From Rhodocyclales bacterium GT-UBC (GTDB lineage Bacteria; Pseudomonadota; Gammaproteobacteria; Burkholderiales; Rhodocyclaceae), in assembly GCA_003583745.1 (NCBI GenBank), contig QXPY01000002.1:124001-188000 (forward strand): 64,000 bases of DNA, read 5' to 3'. Below are positions 26,659 to 36,165 of this stretch, piece after piece. Position 1 is the first letter of the stretch. Every line of letters begins with the position of its first letter. The translations under genes were made by a program, and so were the position numbers. The notes under the pieces were generated by a model that saw only the letters and a program-made list of their open reading frames with translations, ran no database searches and had not been told where the DNA came from.

Positions 26659-28583
26659 CAGTCGTCATCCTCGTCGCTGGCCACCGGCGCGTGATCGCTT
26701 TCAGCCCAGCGCCGGGTTTCGAATGCGGCATGGCGCCAACGCGTATAGAGCGGGAATGCGGCCAGGAAAAGCATCAGCAAGACAAAATTGGCCCAACCGG
26801 CTCCGGCCGAAAAGACCTCGACCACGTTGCGAACCGGTACGGGCTTTTCCAGGGACATGTCCGGATCGATAGCCAGATAGTAGGTACCCGCCGGGATGTG
26901 GCTGAACACCACCTCATCCTGGCGACTCCCCTCCGTCCAGTGTTCTCCGCCATCGTATCCATCGTAAAAGGAAAGTTCGCGCGTCGTCGGCCAGGCAGCC
27001 CCCGTGGCTTTATTAACCAAAACCAGATTCAGGCCAACCCAATTGTTGTCGAGCATCGCCGTATTGCGCACACGCACGCGCTGCGACCGCCCACTCAAAG
27101 TAAACTCGCGGGTCATTACATCCGCGGTTTGCAGAGGGTCGAAATGAACCTCCTGACGCAGCAAAGTCTTGCCCCCTGAGAAAAACAGGAAAAACACCTG
27201 CAACAGGACACTCAGCAATAACACCTGCCAGAACAGGCGGCAGGTTTTACGGTGCGCTTCATCCCAGGGGTTCGGTTGGTTGGCGAAAATACCGACCGGA
27301 TCGGGCAACACGCCGGGCAGGGCAAAGGCATCGTGAATGACGGCTGGCTCGACATACCGTCCCAAGGACCAACTGAGTTCCTTGTTGGTTGTTTCCTTCG
27401 ACAACAGGGCGGGCGGCGCAACGTAATCGACTATGCGGGTCCGCTCGCCGCGCCGAACCCGCCACGTGAATTCCCCGGCAACCTGGACCACTTCGGCCAC
27501 TGCGGTCGTCGAGAAATGCTTGTATGCCCGACCGTCGTAGTTCACATCGACCAGTTCCGCCGAGGCCCGAGTATTTGGCGGATTGCTCAGGACATCGGCC
27601 ACCGTCCAGTGGCCGTTATATTCGGTCAGCCAGCGATAACTGCCCTGCTCGCCAGCCAGGAAATATTCCCGCCAGTCATAGTTGATTCCGTCAACCCGCG
27701 TCTGGCGAACCAAAAAGCCGATGACTTCGACCGCCTGATCGTCAAACCGGCCCTTGCTTCCCAATGCCAGACGCGGCACATATCGTTCTTCACGCGTCCC
27801 GAGCGCTTTGGATAGCAGTTTGTAAGTCGTATCGCCGGTATCGACCACCGCGCCGCACGAGGCGCATCCGACGGCGAGAATTTCCTTGGCGCGTGCCTGC
27901 ATCGGCGAACCGCAACTTGGGCAGCGGAAAACCTTGGCTTCGACCTGGCGCTCGGGAACCGCCATGCCGTCACGCAGGTTCGATAATTTGAGCGCCTTGA
28001 AATCGACTGCCTGCCCGACGAAGTAAAGCGGAACGGCTTCGGAGTAATCGAGCGTCGCGAAATGAGCGCCATTGCGCAAATCGACACAGGGCGCCGGATA
28101 ACCGGCTCCAACCCGGAAAGGCAATTCCCCCTGACCGGCGACGCACTCCGCCTGCTCGATATTGCTGACCGTCCAGGTCTGACCGGCGAATGCGAAACGC
28201 TGGCCGATTTTCAGATCGCCCATGGCCGGCATGGCATCCGGCACATGCTGCAGGAAGGTCAGGACATACTGCCCGCCGGACTCCGACAACCAGCCCGTGC
28301 GCATGTCGTCGAAGAGCAAATACCACTCGTTCCAAAGACCTTGCTCATATTTGAGCTGGATGCGGCCGATCAGCGCGAAATGCACGCCTTTGTAGCTGCC
28401 TTCGGCCCCCAGTTGCAGTGGCGAACGATCCTCGACCAACGCCGCCATCTTGCCGATATCTTCCAAAGCCTGATCGTGACGGACCAGTGTGCTCTGGCAG
28501 TATTCGCAGACGGCAAAGATCGAGCCCGCCGATTTGAAGACAACCGGCGCGCCACACGAAGGGCAGTTCGCAGTCAGGGCCAA
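26658..28583 (-). CDS. DUF4178 membrane protein with zinc-ribbon motifs
   Basis: A 641-residue protein. It opens with a zinc ribbon (CPSCGAPV then CEYCQST), followed by a DUF4178 domain (about 55-200), a second ribbon (CPSCGSPM then CASCGAV, about 220-245) and a second DUF4178 domain (about 255-400). Two membrane helices, LFWQVLLLSVLLQVFFLFF and FVLLMLFLAAFPLYT, flank an extracytoplasmic beta-rich region, and the tail is acidic. The start is TTG, since no ATG or GTG lies after the upstream in-frame stop. The family function is unknown; the gene lies 10 bases after the SPFH gene. Confidence 0.85.
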   Translation of the reverse strand: MALTANCPSCGAPVVFKSAGSIFAVCEYCQSTLVRHDQALEDIGKMAALVEDRSPLQLGAEGSYKGVHFALIGRIQLKYEQGLWNEWYLLFDDMRTGWLSESGGQYVLTFLQHVPDAMPAMGDLKIGQRFAFAGQTWTVSNIEQAECVAGQGELPFRVGAGYPAPCVDLRNGAHFATLDYSEAVPLYFVGQAVDFKALKLSNLRDGMAVPERQVEAKVFRCPSCGSPMQARAKEILAVGCASCGAVVDTGDTTYKLLSKALGTREERYVPRLALGSKGRFDDQAVEVIGFLVRQTRVDGINYDWREYFLAGEQGSYRWLTEYNGHWTVADVLSNPPNTRASAELVDVNYDGRAYKHFSTTAVAEVVQVAGEFTWRVRRGERTRIVDYVAPPALLSKETTNKELSWSLGRYVEPAVIHDAFALPGVLPDPVGIFANQPNPWDEAHRKTCRLFWQVLLLSVLLQVFFLFFSGGKTLLRQEVHFDPLQTADVMTREFTLSGRSQRVRVRNTAMLDNNWVGLNLVLVNKATGAAWPTTRELSFYDGYDGGEHWTEGSRQDEVVFSHIPAGTYYLAIDPDMSLEKPVPVRNVVEVFSAGAGWANFVLLMLFLAAFPLYTRWRHAAFETRRWAESDHAPVASDEDDD

Positions 28584-28593
28584 AGACGATGGC

Positions 28594-29610
28594 TCAGGTC
28601 AGTTTCTTGAGCAGTTCCGCCTTCTTGGCATCGAACTCGGCCTGGCTGAGAATCCCTTTACCGACCAGCCCGTGCAGCTTTTCCAGCGTCGTCACGACCT
28701 CGTCGGCCGAGATGCTGGCGACCGGAGCCGCAGCACTGGCCGCCGGCTGCATCGCTTGCGTCATGGCTTGCCCCATGATCTGTCCGAAACCGACGCCGGC
28801 GCCAAGGCCGACCCCCATGCCGGCCAGGCCGCCCTCGTTCTTCGCCGCATCCGGAATGCTGTTGGCGACCTGATACTGGGTGTAGCGCTGCATGTCGCCA
28901 ACCATGTTCATGCTGATCTTCTGGTCGAGAACCTTCTGCAATTCTTCCGGCAACGAAACGTTCTGAACGACGAGCGTATCGAGCGTCAAGCCGTATTCCG
29001 CGAACATCGGCTTCATCTTGAACATCATCGCCTGACCGAACTCGTCCTGATTGCCGGCCATGTCGATGAAGGAAACGCCGGATTCGCCGAACAGGTCGGT
29101 CATGCCAGCCACCATGGTATTGCGCAGCTGGCCTTCCAGCTCTTCTCGACCATAGCTTTCGCGGCTACCCGAAATCTTCTGATAGAAGGTCTTGGCGTCG
29201 CTCAGATGGTAGGAGTAAATCCCGAAGGCACGCATCCGGATGATGCCGAATTCCTTGTCGCGAATGGTGATCGGATTGGGCGTCCCCCACTTCTGATCGA
29301 GCTGATGGCGGGTCGAGAAGAAATAGACGTCGGACTTGAAGGGGGAATCGAACAGCTTGTCCCAGTTCTTCAAATTGGTGAGCAGCGGCAGGGTCTGCGT
29401 CGTCAGCGTGTAGCGCCCCGGTCCGAAGACGTCGGCAACGACGCCTTCATTGACGAACACGGCCAACTGGGAGTCGCGCACGGTCAAGCTGGCACCGTTC
29501 TGGATTTCCATGTCCTGCATCGGAAAGCGCCAGGCCAGGGTACCGTCGCCATCCTCTGTCCATTGCAGGACATCGATAAATTGTTTCTTGATGAAATCCA
29601 TCAAAGCCAT
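28594..29610 (-). CDS. SPFH-domain protein with C-terminal SHOCT motif
   Basis: A 338-residue protein of the YdjI/virion-core-like SPFH group: the SPFH (stomatin/prohibitin/flotillin/HflK) domain spans about 20-215, followed by a Gly/Met/Ala-rich hinge and a short SHOCT-type helical end (LEKLHGLVGKGILSQAEFDAKKAELLKKL). Such proteins scaffold membrane microdomains or recruit partners. GGAGGT precedes the ATG at good spacing. Flanked on the same strand by DUF350 and DUF4178 genes, so the three probably act together at the membrane. Confidence 0.9.
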   Translation of the reverse strand: MALMDFIKKQFIDVLQWTEDGDGTLAWRFPMQDMEIQNGASLTVRDSQLAVFVNEGVVADVFGPGRYTLTTQTLPLLTNLKNWDKLFDSPFKSDVYFFSTRHQLDQKWGTPNPITIRDKEFGIIRMRAFGIYSYHLSDAKTFYQKISGSRESYGREELEGQLRNTMVAGMTDLFGESGVSFIDMAGNQDEFGQAMMFKMKPMFAEYGLTLDTLVVQNVSLPEELQKVLDQKISMNMVGDMQRYTQYQVANSIPDAAKNEGGLAGMGVGLGAGVGFGQIMGQAMTQAMQPAASAAAPVASISADEVVTTLEKLHGLVGKGILSQAEFDAKKAELLKKLT

Positions 29611-29626
29611 AACTACCTCCGCGAAA

Positions 29627-30028
29627 TCAGACGATGCAACCGGCATTCAGAATGCCGACGCCAATTGAGAGAGAAGCGAGGAAAATCCCGGCCGCCAGGC
29701 GTCCCTGAGGGATGCTCTGATTGATGCCGGGCAGGATAAATCGAGCGACCGTAAAGGTGACCAGTTGCACGACACCGGCCACCAAGCCCCACCCCATCAT
29801 CACGTAGAGGTTATGGCTGGTCGCCACGGCCACGGCGATGGGCAGGGCCAGTCCAATGACCGCACCGGCCAGGCTGACGGCTGCAGCATCGTTGCCATCA
29901 CGGATCAATTTGAGTTCGTTATAGGGCGTGACAAAGATATACAGGCCGACGAAAACGACCAGCAAGATCACGGCCGTCAGAAAATAACTGGCGAAGGCGG
30001 GCAAACTGCTGATTACCGGATCAAACAT
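29627..30028 (-). CDS. DUF350 membrane protein
   Basis: A 133-residue protein with four hydrophobic helices, typical of DUF350 (YjfL-type): YFLTAVILLVVFVGLYIF, VSLAGAVIGLALPIAVAVA, YVMMGWGLVAGVVQLVTFTVA and GIFLASLSIGVGILNAGCI. It is the first gene of the SPFH/DUF4178 operon, ending 16 bases before the SPFH start. GGGGAA precedes the ATG. Related DUF350 genes elsewhere accompany PspA-like and glutathionylspermidine-synthase-like genes, hinting at envelope stress. Confidence 0.88.
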   Translation of the reverse strand: MFDPVISSLPAFASYFLTAVILLVVFVGLYIFVTPYNELKLIRDGNDAAAVSLAGAVIGLALPIAVAVATSHNLYVMMGWGLVAGVVQLVTFTVARFILPGINQSIPQGRLAAGIFLASLSIGVGILNAGCIV

Positions 30029-30085
30029 GAAATTCCCCGGGCATAAAGCGACAGCGGGCGATTCTCCGCGTTGCCGCAAGTTAAC

Positions 30086-31774
30086 TCAAGTCCGACGTTC
30101 TGCATACCAAGTGACAAAATCAGGCATGGCCATCGGTTTGGCATAGAAAAAACCTTGTACGTGGTTGCAACCAAGTTGGTGCAGCCGCTCGATCTGGGCC
30201 GCGTCCTCGACCCCTTCCGCCAGCGGCATCATGCCCAAATCCCAGGCCAGATCGATAATCGTCCGAACGACACGCAAATGCTCTTCCGAGCTTGCCATGG
30301 CGTGAATGAAGGATCGATCGATCTTGATTTCATTGAGTGGCAAGCTAACCAGGTAGCTCAAGGAAGAATAGCCGGTACCGAAATCGTCGAGCGCCAGGCT
30401 CACCCCGAGTTCGCGCAGGCGCTGCATGACTGCCAGACAACGCTGCGGATCAGTCATCATGGCCGATTCCGTCAGTTCGATAATGAATCGTTCTCCCGGC
30501 AGGCGCCAGGTAGCCAGGCGTTGTGCGATCAACTCCGGCAAGTCGACGTCAAGCAAATCATCCACCGTCAGATTGAACGCCAGCGGAATGCCGATTCCCA
30601 CGGCATCGAGATCGCTTGCCATCCGCATCGCATGACGCACCAGCCAATCGGTGAATTGCCGCCCCCAACCATGCTCTTCGATCAACTCGATGATTTGCAG
30701 GGGCGGAACCCACTCGCCATTGTCACGCTGCCAGCGCAAGAGTAACTCGGCGCTGGTGCATTGCTGGCTGGGCACGTCGATTTGCGGCTGCAGGAAAAGG
30801 CAAAGTTTTTCATTTTCCAGGGCCCGACGGAATTCTTCGCCCATCTCGAAACGAAGCTGCCAGTCCTGACGCATGTTCACCTGGAACCAGGTCAGGGGAT
30901 GTTGATTTTCGCTGCTTGCCCAGCGCGCCAGCCGGGCCGCCTGCAGGATCGATTCCCCGTCGGCACCATCCGCCGGCATCATGGCACCGCCGATACTCGG
31001 CACCATGGGCAAACTGCGCCCACTCAACAAACGCAAGGGTTCTTCGAAAACCCGAAGGATCTGTGCCGCCACCAGGCTGGGACGCACCTGGACTTGCACA
31101 TCATGCAAGATCACCAGCCACTCCCCTTCCCGTCCCGCGAATATCCGGTCGGCCGGCCGCAAGGGGCGGTCAAGGCGTTCGACCAACAGACCGGGCAGGC
31201 TTTGCAGATCGGTCGCGGCCAAGTGTCCGAAACGATTGCGACTGACCAAGGCGATTGACAGGACCGCCACCGGCACCGCCGACTGAGCGCAGGTTCTCAG
31301 AAAATGCAGCGCCGCCAATTCGCCCGGTACGCCGTGTTCGGTTCGCCGGGCTTCCTCGCTCATTTCGATGGCGCAACATGCTGCGGCGAAAATACTCCGC
31401 CGCAGGATGGAAAACAGGTCGAGTTGCGCCCGGCTGGCCGGTACGGCCGGATCGAACAAGCGCTGCTCGCATTGCGCGACGATCCGGAAAAAGTAGACCG
31501 CCAGATCGGGCAAGGCGAAGCCGCGCCCATAGAGCTTGTACCAACAGGCCAGCCAACGTCGCTGCCATTGCTGATCGGCCAGATCTCCGACCAGACTGAT
31601 GGTCAATTCTGCAAACTCGGCGAGCAAAGGGTCCGCCATCTCTTCGGCCAGCACCTCCTCAACGGAAGGTCGCCAGATATCGGCCAGTGCCGCCAGCGAA
31701 GCCAGTTCCTCGCCGGCCAACCCGAAAGCCTCGAGGTTGATGTAGCCGTTGCGATTAGCCGAGGTAGTAGTCAT
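30086..31774 (-). CDS. EAL-domain cyclic-di-GMP phosphodiesterase with degenerate GGDEF
   Basis: A 562-residue soluble protein. Residues 1-140 are an all-helical sensor-like domain, 165-300 a GGDEF-fold domain whose motif has decayed to GREGE, and 310-560 an EAL domain. The phosphodiesterase residues look complete: Glu in SAELLLRW, Asn in AFNLTVDD, IIELTES, DDFGTGYSSL, IKIDRSF and EGVED. It should hydrolyse cyclic di-GMP. Its start overlaps the end of the HD-GYP gene by 20 bases, so the two are one operon. Confidence 0.93.
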   Translation of the reverse strand: MTTTSANRNGYINLEAFGLAGEELASLAALADIWRPSVEEVLAEEMADPLLAEFAELTISLVGDLADQQWQRRWLACWYKLYGRGFALPDLAVYFFRIVAQCEQRLFDPAVPASRAQLDLFSILRRSIFAAACCAIEMSEEARRTEHGVPGELAALHFLRTCAQSAVPVAVLSIALVSRNRFGHLAATDLQSLPGLLVERLDRPLRPADRIFAGREGEWLVILHDVQVQVRPSLVAAQILRVFEEPLRLLSGRSLPMVPSIGGAMMPADGADGESILQAARLARWASSENQHPLTWFQVNMRQDWQLRFEMGEEFRRALENEKLCLFLQPQIDVPSQQCTSAELLLRWQRDNGEWVPPLQIIELIEEHGWGRQFTDWLVRHAMRMASDLDAVGIGIPLAFNLTVDDLLDVDLPELIAQRLATWRLPGERFIIELTESAMMTDPQRCLAVMQRLRELGVSLALDDFGTGYSSLSYLVSLPLNEIKIDRSFIHAMASSEEHLRVVRTIIDLAWDLGMMPLAEGVEDAAQIERLHQLGCNHVQGFFYAKPMAMPDFVTWYAERRT

Positions 31775-33068
31775 GCGCCTCCAAGCCGTATGCGTCGTGC
31801 GGTAAAGCCTTGCTGACGCGAGTGTCGCGGAATTGCTCGCTGCGCAAATCGATCACCCGATAGCCATGCTCCTGGTTCTTATCCGCATCAAGCATGACCA
31901 GCACTCTGGGCCGCGAGCGTTGCACGCGATTTTGCTGGATAACGATCCCCACCTCGCCGCTGCTGAGTTCCACCAACGTACCGATCGGGTATAACCCGAC
32001 ACACTGAACGAACTGCTCCATCAAGGCCAGGCCGAATTTGTGGTCGCGCAACTTGTAGAGTTCCTCCAGGGCTTCCTGATGGCCCAATGCAGTCCGGTAG
32101 GGCTTGTTCTTGAGCATGGCGCAAAAGGAATCGACCAGCCCCGCCATCTCGGCCGCCATCCCGATCTGGTCGAACTGGAGACCCCGCGGGTAACCGCTGC
32201 CATCCCAGCGCTCATGGTGACGGGCAACAGTCACCAGGACATCCGATGGCAAGTGGGCTTGTGTGTAGAGAATTTCCAGGGAACTGGCGACATGCGAGTG
32301 CATCAACTCGACTTCTTCGGGACTGAGTGGCTCCGTCTTGGCCAGAAGCTCGACAGGCAACTGGATCTTGCCCACATCTTGCAGCATGCCGGCCATTCCC
32401 AATTCGTTGAGTTGTTGTCCGCGCCAGCCAATGTGCGTCCCCAGCATCAAGAGATAGACCGAAACGTCCATCGCATGATCGAAACTGTATTGATCCTTGC
32501 GTTTGAGCCGAAGCAACCACATCAAGGCATCCGGATTGCGCTGCAGGCTGCCGGTCAGATCGCGAATCCCTTCGCGAACCGACGCAAAATCGATTTCCCG
32601 TTCCGTCATGATGCTTTGGAATGTCTTCTGCAAGGCAAGCTGCAAGCGATCAAAACGCGGCTCGATATGAATCAGCTCCTGCGCCAGGGCACGGGCATGT
32701 TCGGTATCTTCCTGTTGATGCAAAAACTCGAGGAAACGGCGACGTCGCACGTGGCGCTTCTCCTCCAGGCTGGCCGTCGCAAAAATCGGCTCCCTTCGCC
32801 GCACCGAGTCGCTTTCCTGTACCGAGAACTCCATGCCGGGAGGCGGTCGCAAGCCGCGATCCTGCCCCCGCTTCGGCGCCCGGTAATGTTCGTTCAACGA
32901 GCGGGTACGATCGATATAGACAAAACGGCACTTTTGTTGAAATACATCGACCTGTTCAGGCCTGGAAATCAGGAAGCCCTGCAGGGCGAAGGGCAATTCT
33001 GTCCACGGACAATCTGGCTCGGTGACGAACATACCAATCTTCAGGTCTGCGACCGAGACAATCTCCAT
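31755..33068 (-). CDS. HD-GYP domain protein with DUF3391 N-terminus, altered HD motif
   Basis: A 437-residue protein: DUF3391 domain (about 1-140) and an HD-GYP domain (about 185-400). The GYP motif HHERWDGSGYP (284-294) is intact, as is His198, but the metal-binding HD pair reads QD (MLQDVGK, 230-231), so a metal-binding His is missing. In the family this His is needed for the di- or tri-iron centre; the protein may bind rather than cleave cyclic di-GMP. It is the first gene of an operon with the EAL protein. Confidence 0.9.
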   Translation of the reverse strand: MEIVSVADLKIGMFVTEPDCPWTELPFALQGFLISRPEQVDVFQQKCRFVYIDRTRSLNEHYRAPKRGQDRGLRPPPGMEFSVQESDSVRRREPIFATASLEEKRHVRRRRFLEFLHQQEDTEHARALAQELIHIEPRFDRLQLALQKTFQSIMTEREIDFASVREGIRDLTGSLQRNPDALMWLLRLKRKDQYSFDHAMDVSVYLLMLGTHIGWRGQQLNELGMAGMLQDVGKIQLPVELLAKTEPLSPEEVELMHSHVASSLEILYTQAHLPSDVLVTVARHHERWDGSGYPRGLQFDQIGMAAEMAGLVDSFCAMLKNKPYRTALGHQEALEELYKLRDHKFGLALMEQFVQCVGLYPIGTLVELSSGEVGIVIQQNRVQRSRPRVLVMLDADKNQEHGYRVIDLRSEQFRDTRVSKALPHDAYGLEAHDYYLG

Positions 33069-33090
33069 GATAATTTTCGGATATACAAGA

Positions 33091-33807
33091 CTACGACTGG
33101 GATGCGAGCCGTTTCAGACCCTCCAGCGGCAGATTGTGCGCCACCCTATAGGGAATGACAAGTTGATTCCCGACCAGTTCTGCATTGCCGCCCGAGAGGA
33201 CGCAAAGCGGCTTCTCCGCCCGGCACCGATGCCAGATGCGCTCGATTGCACCGGCCTGCGCGTCCAGACAACCACTGGCAATGGCATCCTCGGTGCGCCG
33301 CGGAAAATCGACATAGGTCCCCGCCGCAAAGGGCAAGGCTGCGGTATCACGCGCCAGGGCTCGCCGCATCAGGTCGAGGCCGGGCAAAATCCTGCCGCCG
33401 AGAAAATGCCCTTGCGCATCCAGCGTGTCGATGGTGGTTGCCGTCCCCGCCATGACGACCACACAAGCCTTACCAAACAACGCCCATGCGCCGATCAAGG
33501 CGCACCAGCGATCAACACCGAGACGGCTTGGTTCAAGGTAATGATTGACCACGCCACCGGCGTTTGAAGAAGACTGCACGATCTGCAATGGCACCGACAG
33601 TTCAGCCAGGACCGAGGCAATTTCTCGCTCGACCGGGCTGCCCGCCACATTGGCCAACACCGCCTGATGCGGTACGGGCCAGTCACGCCACTGACACACC
33701 AGATCGGCCGCCCCTCCCTGGGCGACCGCGCCCTGGGCCACCCAGGCATTACCGTCGTGCAGCCCCCATTTGATGCGGCTATTGCCGCTGTCGATACACA
33801 AAATCAT
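33091..33807 (-). CDS. coaX: Type III pantothenate kinase
   Basis: A 238-residue ASKHA-fold kinase for the first step of coenzyme A synthesis. Motifs: DSGNSRIKWG (phosphate 1), LGVDRWCALIGAW (substrate) and VMAGTATTIDTLDAQG (phosphate 2). The ATG overlaps the birA stop (ATGA), the usual pairing in betaproteobacteria. Confidence 0.95.
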   Translation of the reverse strand: MILCIDSGNSRIKWGLHDGNAWVAQGAVAQGGAADLVCQWRDWPVPHQAVLANVAGSPVEREIASVLAELSVPLQIVQSSSNAGGVVNHYLEPSRLGVDRWCALIGAWALFGKACVVVMAGTATTIDTLDAQGHFLGGRILPGLDLMRRALARDTAALPFAAGTYVDFPRRTEDAIASGCLDAQAGAIERIWHRCRAEKPLCVLSGGNAELVGNQLVIPYRVAHNLPLEGLKRLASQS

Positions 33808-34595
33808 GGACGCCGCAGGCTGACGTCGCCGGAGTAGATTCGCTCCACGCCACCGCCCGTTTCCAGCAACAAGGCACCGTCCTCATCGACGCCAAGACAG
33901 CGCCCAACCAAAGGCGCAGCCCCCTCGCCCAGCAAGTGCACGATTTCATTCTGCCAGGCATGTCGTTGTTGCCAATCGCCCCGCAACGCCGCAAAGCCGT
34001 GCCGATCGAAACGATCGAGGATTTCGGCCAGTGCGCCGAGCAGGACGGCCAACACCTGCTGACGCTCGACCTCGCCCGACAGCGCCTGATTCAAGCCAGC
34101 CACCGGCTGCGGCAAGGTCTCGGCCGGCGGTTGCAGATTGAGGCCGATGCCGATGATCGCCTGCGTGCCACGCCGGTCGCTCGCCAACTCGACCAGGATC
34201 CCGGCCAGCTTGGCGTGGCCAGCGGACTGAGTCAGCAACAGGTCGTTCGGCCATTTGAGGCAAACGCCCTGCGCCCCGAGCTGCTCCAGGCCGCGCGCCA
34301 CGGCAACACCAACAGCCAGCGACAGGCCGGCCAAGCGCGCCGGCGAACCGGCAAAGCGCCAGAGCAGCGAAAAGGTCAGGCTCGATGCAGGCGCCGACAG
34401 CCAGCTGCGCCCGCGTCGGCCACGCCCGGCCGACTGCCGGTCGGCGACGACAACAGTACCGGCCGGGGCGCCGCGATCGGCCCGACGCATCAGTTCGCTA
34501 CTGGTCGAGTCGCACTCGTCCAGCGCATCGACATCGAAACGCCCGGCCAACTGGCCAAGCCGTGACTTGAGAAGAATGGGATCAATCAGCGCCAT
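33804..34595 (-). CDS. birA: Biotin--[acetyl-CoA-carboxylase] ligase, lacking the repressor domain
   Basis: A 263-residue enzyme that attaches biotin to AccB. The adenylate site SAGRGRRGRSW and LKWPNDLLL are clear, and the SH3-like C-terminal domain is present. The N-terminal helix-turn-helix of E. coli BirA is missing, so it should not repress biotin genes. Start at 34595 (MALIDPILL); an upstream frame to 34649 lacks conserved sequence. Coupled to coaX. Confidence 0.94.
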   Translation of the reverse strand: MALIDPILLKSRLGQLAGRFDVDALDECDSTSSELMRRADRGAPAGTVVVADRQSAGRGRRGRSWLSAPASSLTFSLLWRFAGSPARLAGLSLAVGVAVARGLEQLGAQGVCLKWPNDLLLTQSAGHAKLAGILVELASDRRGTQAIIGIGLNLQPPAETLPQPVAGLNQALSGEVERQQVLAVLLGALAEILDRFDRHGFAALRGDWQQRHAWQNEIVHLLGEGAAPLVGRCLGVDEDGALLLETGGGVERIYSGDVSLRRP

Positions 34596-34688
34596 GCGCC
34601 GGATTGTAAGCCAGTTCGCCAAAGCGAACGGCGCTGCGGCGGCAGGCAACCCGGCAAAAGCCGTGAAGCATGCCGCCGTCAGGCAGCC

Positions 34689-36116
34689 TTATTCGGCAGC
34701 CGCTTCCTTGCCGCCGTCAATTCCCAATTCGGCGATCTTGCGGGTGATCGTGTTGCGACCGATGCCCAGCGCCACGGCCGCTTCGATCCGCCGGCCGCCA
34801 GTATGGGCCAGGGCGCGCGAGATCAGGATGCGCTCGAAGGTCTGGGCGAGCACGCCATGCACATCGGCAATGCCGCGCGCCAGCATGCGATCGACCTCGC
34901 CCTCGAGGGCGCCTTCCCAATCGGTGGCCAGCGTGGTCGGCGTCGCCTCGCGCAACTCGCCGGGCAAGTCGCCGATTTCCACCTGCTGCCCCGGCGCCAT
35001 CACCGTCAGCCAATGACACAGGTTCTCCAGCTGGCGGACGTTACCCTGGAAGTCCAGACCGCTCAGGTACTTGAGCGCCGGCTCGGACAGACGCTTGGCT
35101 TCGACGCCCAGCTCGCGGGCACTCTTTTGCAGGAAGTGGCGGGTCAGCAGCGGGATGTCCTCACGGCGCTCGCGCAGCGAAGGCAGGCGGATGCGGATAA
35201 CGTTAAGGCGATGGAACAAGTCTTCGCGGAACAGGCCTTCCTTGACCCGGGTTTCGAGATTCTGGTGTGTCGCGGCGATTACCCGGACATTGGCTTTGAT
35301 CGGCGAGTGGCCGCCGACGCGATAGAAGTGTCCATCCGACAACACGCGCAACAGGCGGGTCTGCAGCTCGGAAGGCATGTCGCCGATTTCGTCGAGGAAC
35401 AAGGTGCCGCTCTCGGCCTGCTCGAAGCGACCGCGCCGCTGCGCCTGGGCACCGGTAAAGGCGCCGCGCTCGTGGCCGAACAATTCGGATTCCAGCAAGT
35501 CCTTGGGAATCGCCGCCGTATTGATCGCGATGAACGGCTTGTCGGCCCGCGGGCTGTGCCGGTGCAGCGCACGCGCCACCAGTTCCTTGCCGGAACCCGA
35601 CTCGCCGGTAATCAATACGGTGGCATGCGACAGGGCAAGACGGCCAATCGCCCGGAAGACCTCCTGCATCGCGGGCGCCTGACCGAGAATCTCCGGCACC
35701 AGCCCTTCTTCCTCTGTCGCACCGCTTTGGTGCATCGATTCATCGATGGCGCGCCGAATCAGTTCAACTGCCTGGTCGACGTCAAAAGGCTTCGGCAGGT
35801 ATTCGAAGGCACCGCCCTGGAAGGCTGCGACGGCACTTTCCAGATCGGAGTAGGCGGTCATGATGATGACCGGCACCGACGGAAAACGCGTCTTTACTTC
35901 CTGCAGCAATTCCAGCCCGGACTGGCCTGGCATGCGGATATCGGACATCAGCACCTGTGGCGGCTCGATGCCCTGTTCGAGTTGCGAAATCGCCTCGGTG
36001 GCCGAGGCATAGCTCTTGAACGGGATGCCCTCGCGGGACAGGGTCTTTTCAAGAACCCAGCGAATGGAACGATCGTCGTCTACGATCCAGACCGGTTTCA
36101 TGGATGTTTGGCTCAT
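34689..36116 (-). CDS. ntrC: Nitrogen regulation response regulator NtrC (NR-I)
   Basis: A 475-residue sigma-54 activator: receiver domain with phospho-acceptor Asp59 in SDIRMPG, AAA+ domain with GESGSGKE and the sigma-54 loop GAFTGA, and a Fis-type DNA-binding end (AVALGIGRNTITRKIAEL). Phosphorylated by NtrB under nitrogen limitation it drives glnA and related genes; candidate sites are present before glnA in this window. Starts 49 bases after ntrB ends. A start at 36101 (MKPVW) is an alternative. Confidence 0.96.
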   Translation of the reverse strand: MSQTSMKPVWIVDDDRSIRWVLEKTLSREGIPFKSYASATEAISQLEQGIEPPQVLMSDIRMPGQSGLELLQEVKTRFPSVPVIIMTAYSDLESAVAAFQGGAFEYLPKPFDVDQAVELIRRAIDESMHQSGATEEEGLVPEILGQAPAMQEVFRAIGRLALSHATVLITGESGSGKELVARALHRHSPRADKPFIAINTAAIPKDLLESELFGHERGAFTGAQAQRRGRFEQAESGTLFLDEIGDMPSELQTRLLRVLSDGHFYRVGGHSPIKANVRVIAATHQNLETRVKEGLFREDLFHRLNVIRIRLPSLRERREDIPLLTRHFLQKSARELGVEAKRLSEPALKYLSGLDFQGNVRQLENLCHWLTVMAPGQQVEIGDLPGELREATPTTLATDWEGALEGEVDRMLARGIADVHGVLAQTFERILISRALAHTGGRRIEAAVALGIGRNTITRKIAELGIDGGKEAAAE

Positions 36117-36165
36117 GTGCGCTATGGAATGACCATCCTTCAAGCAAGAGTCAGGCCGGCGCGTT

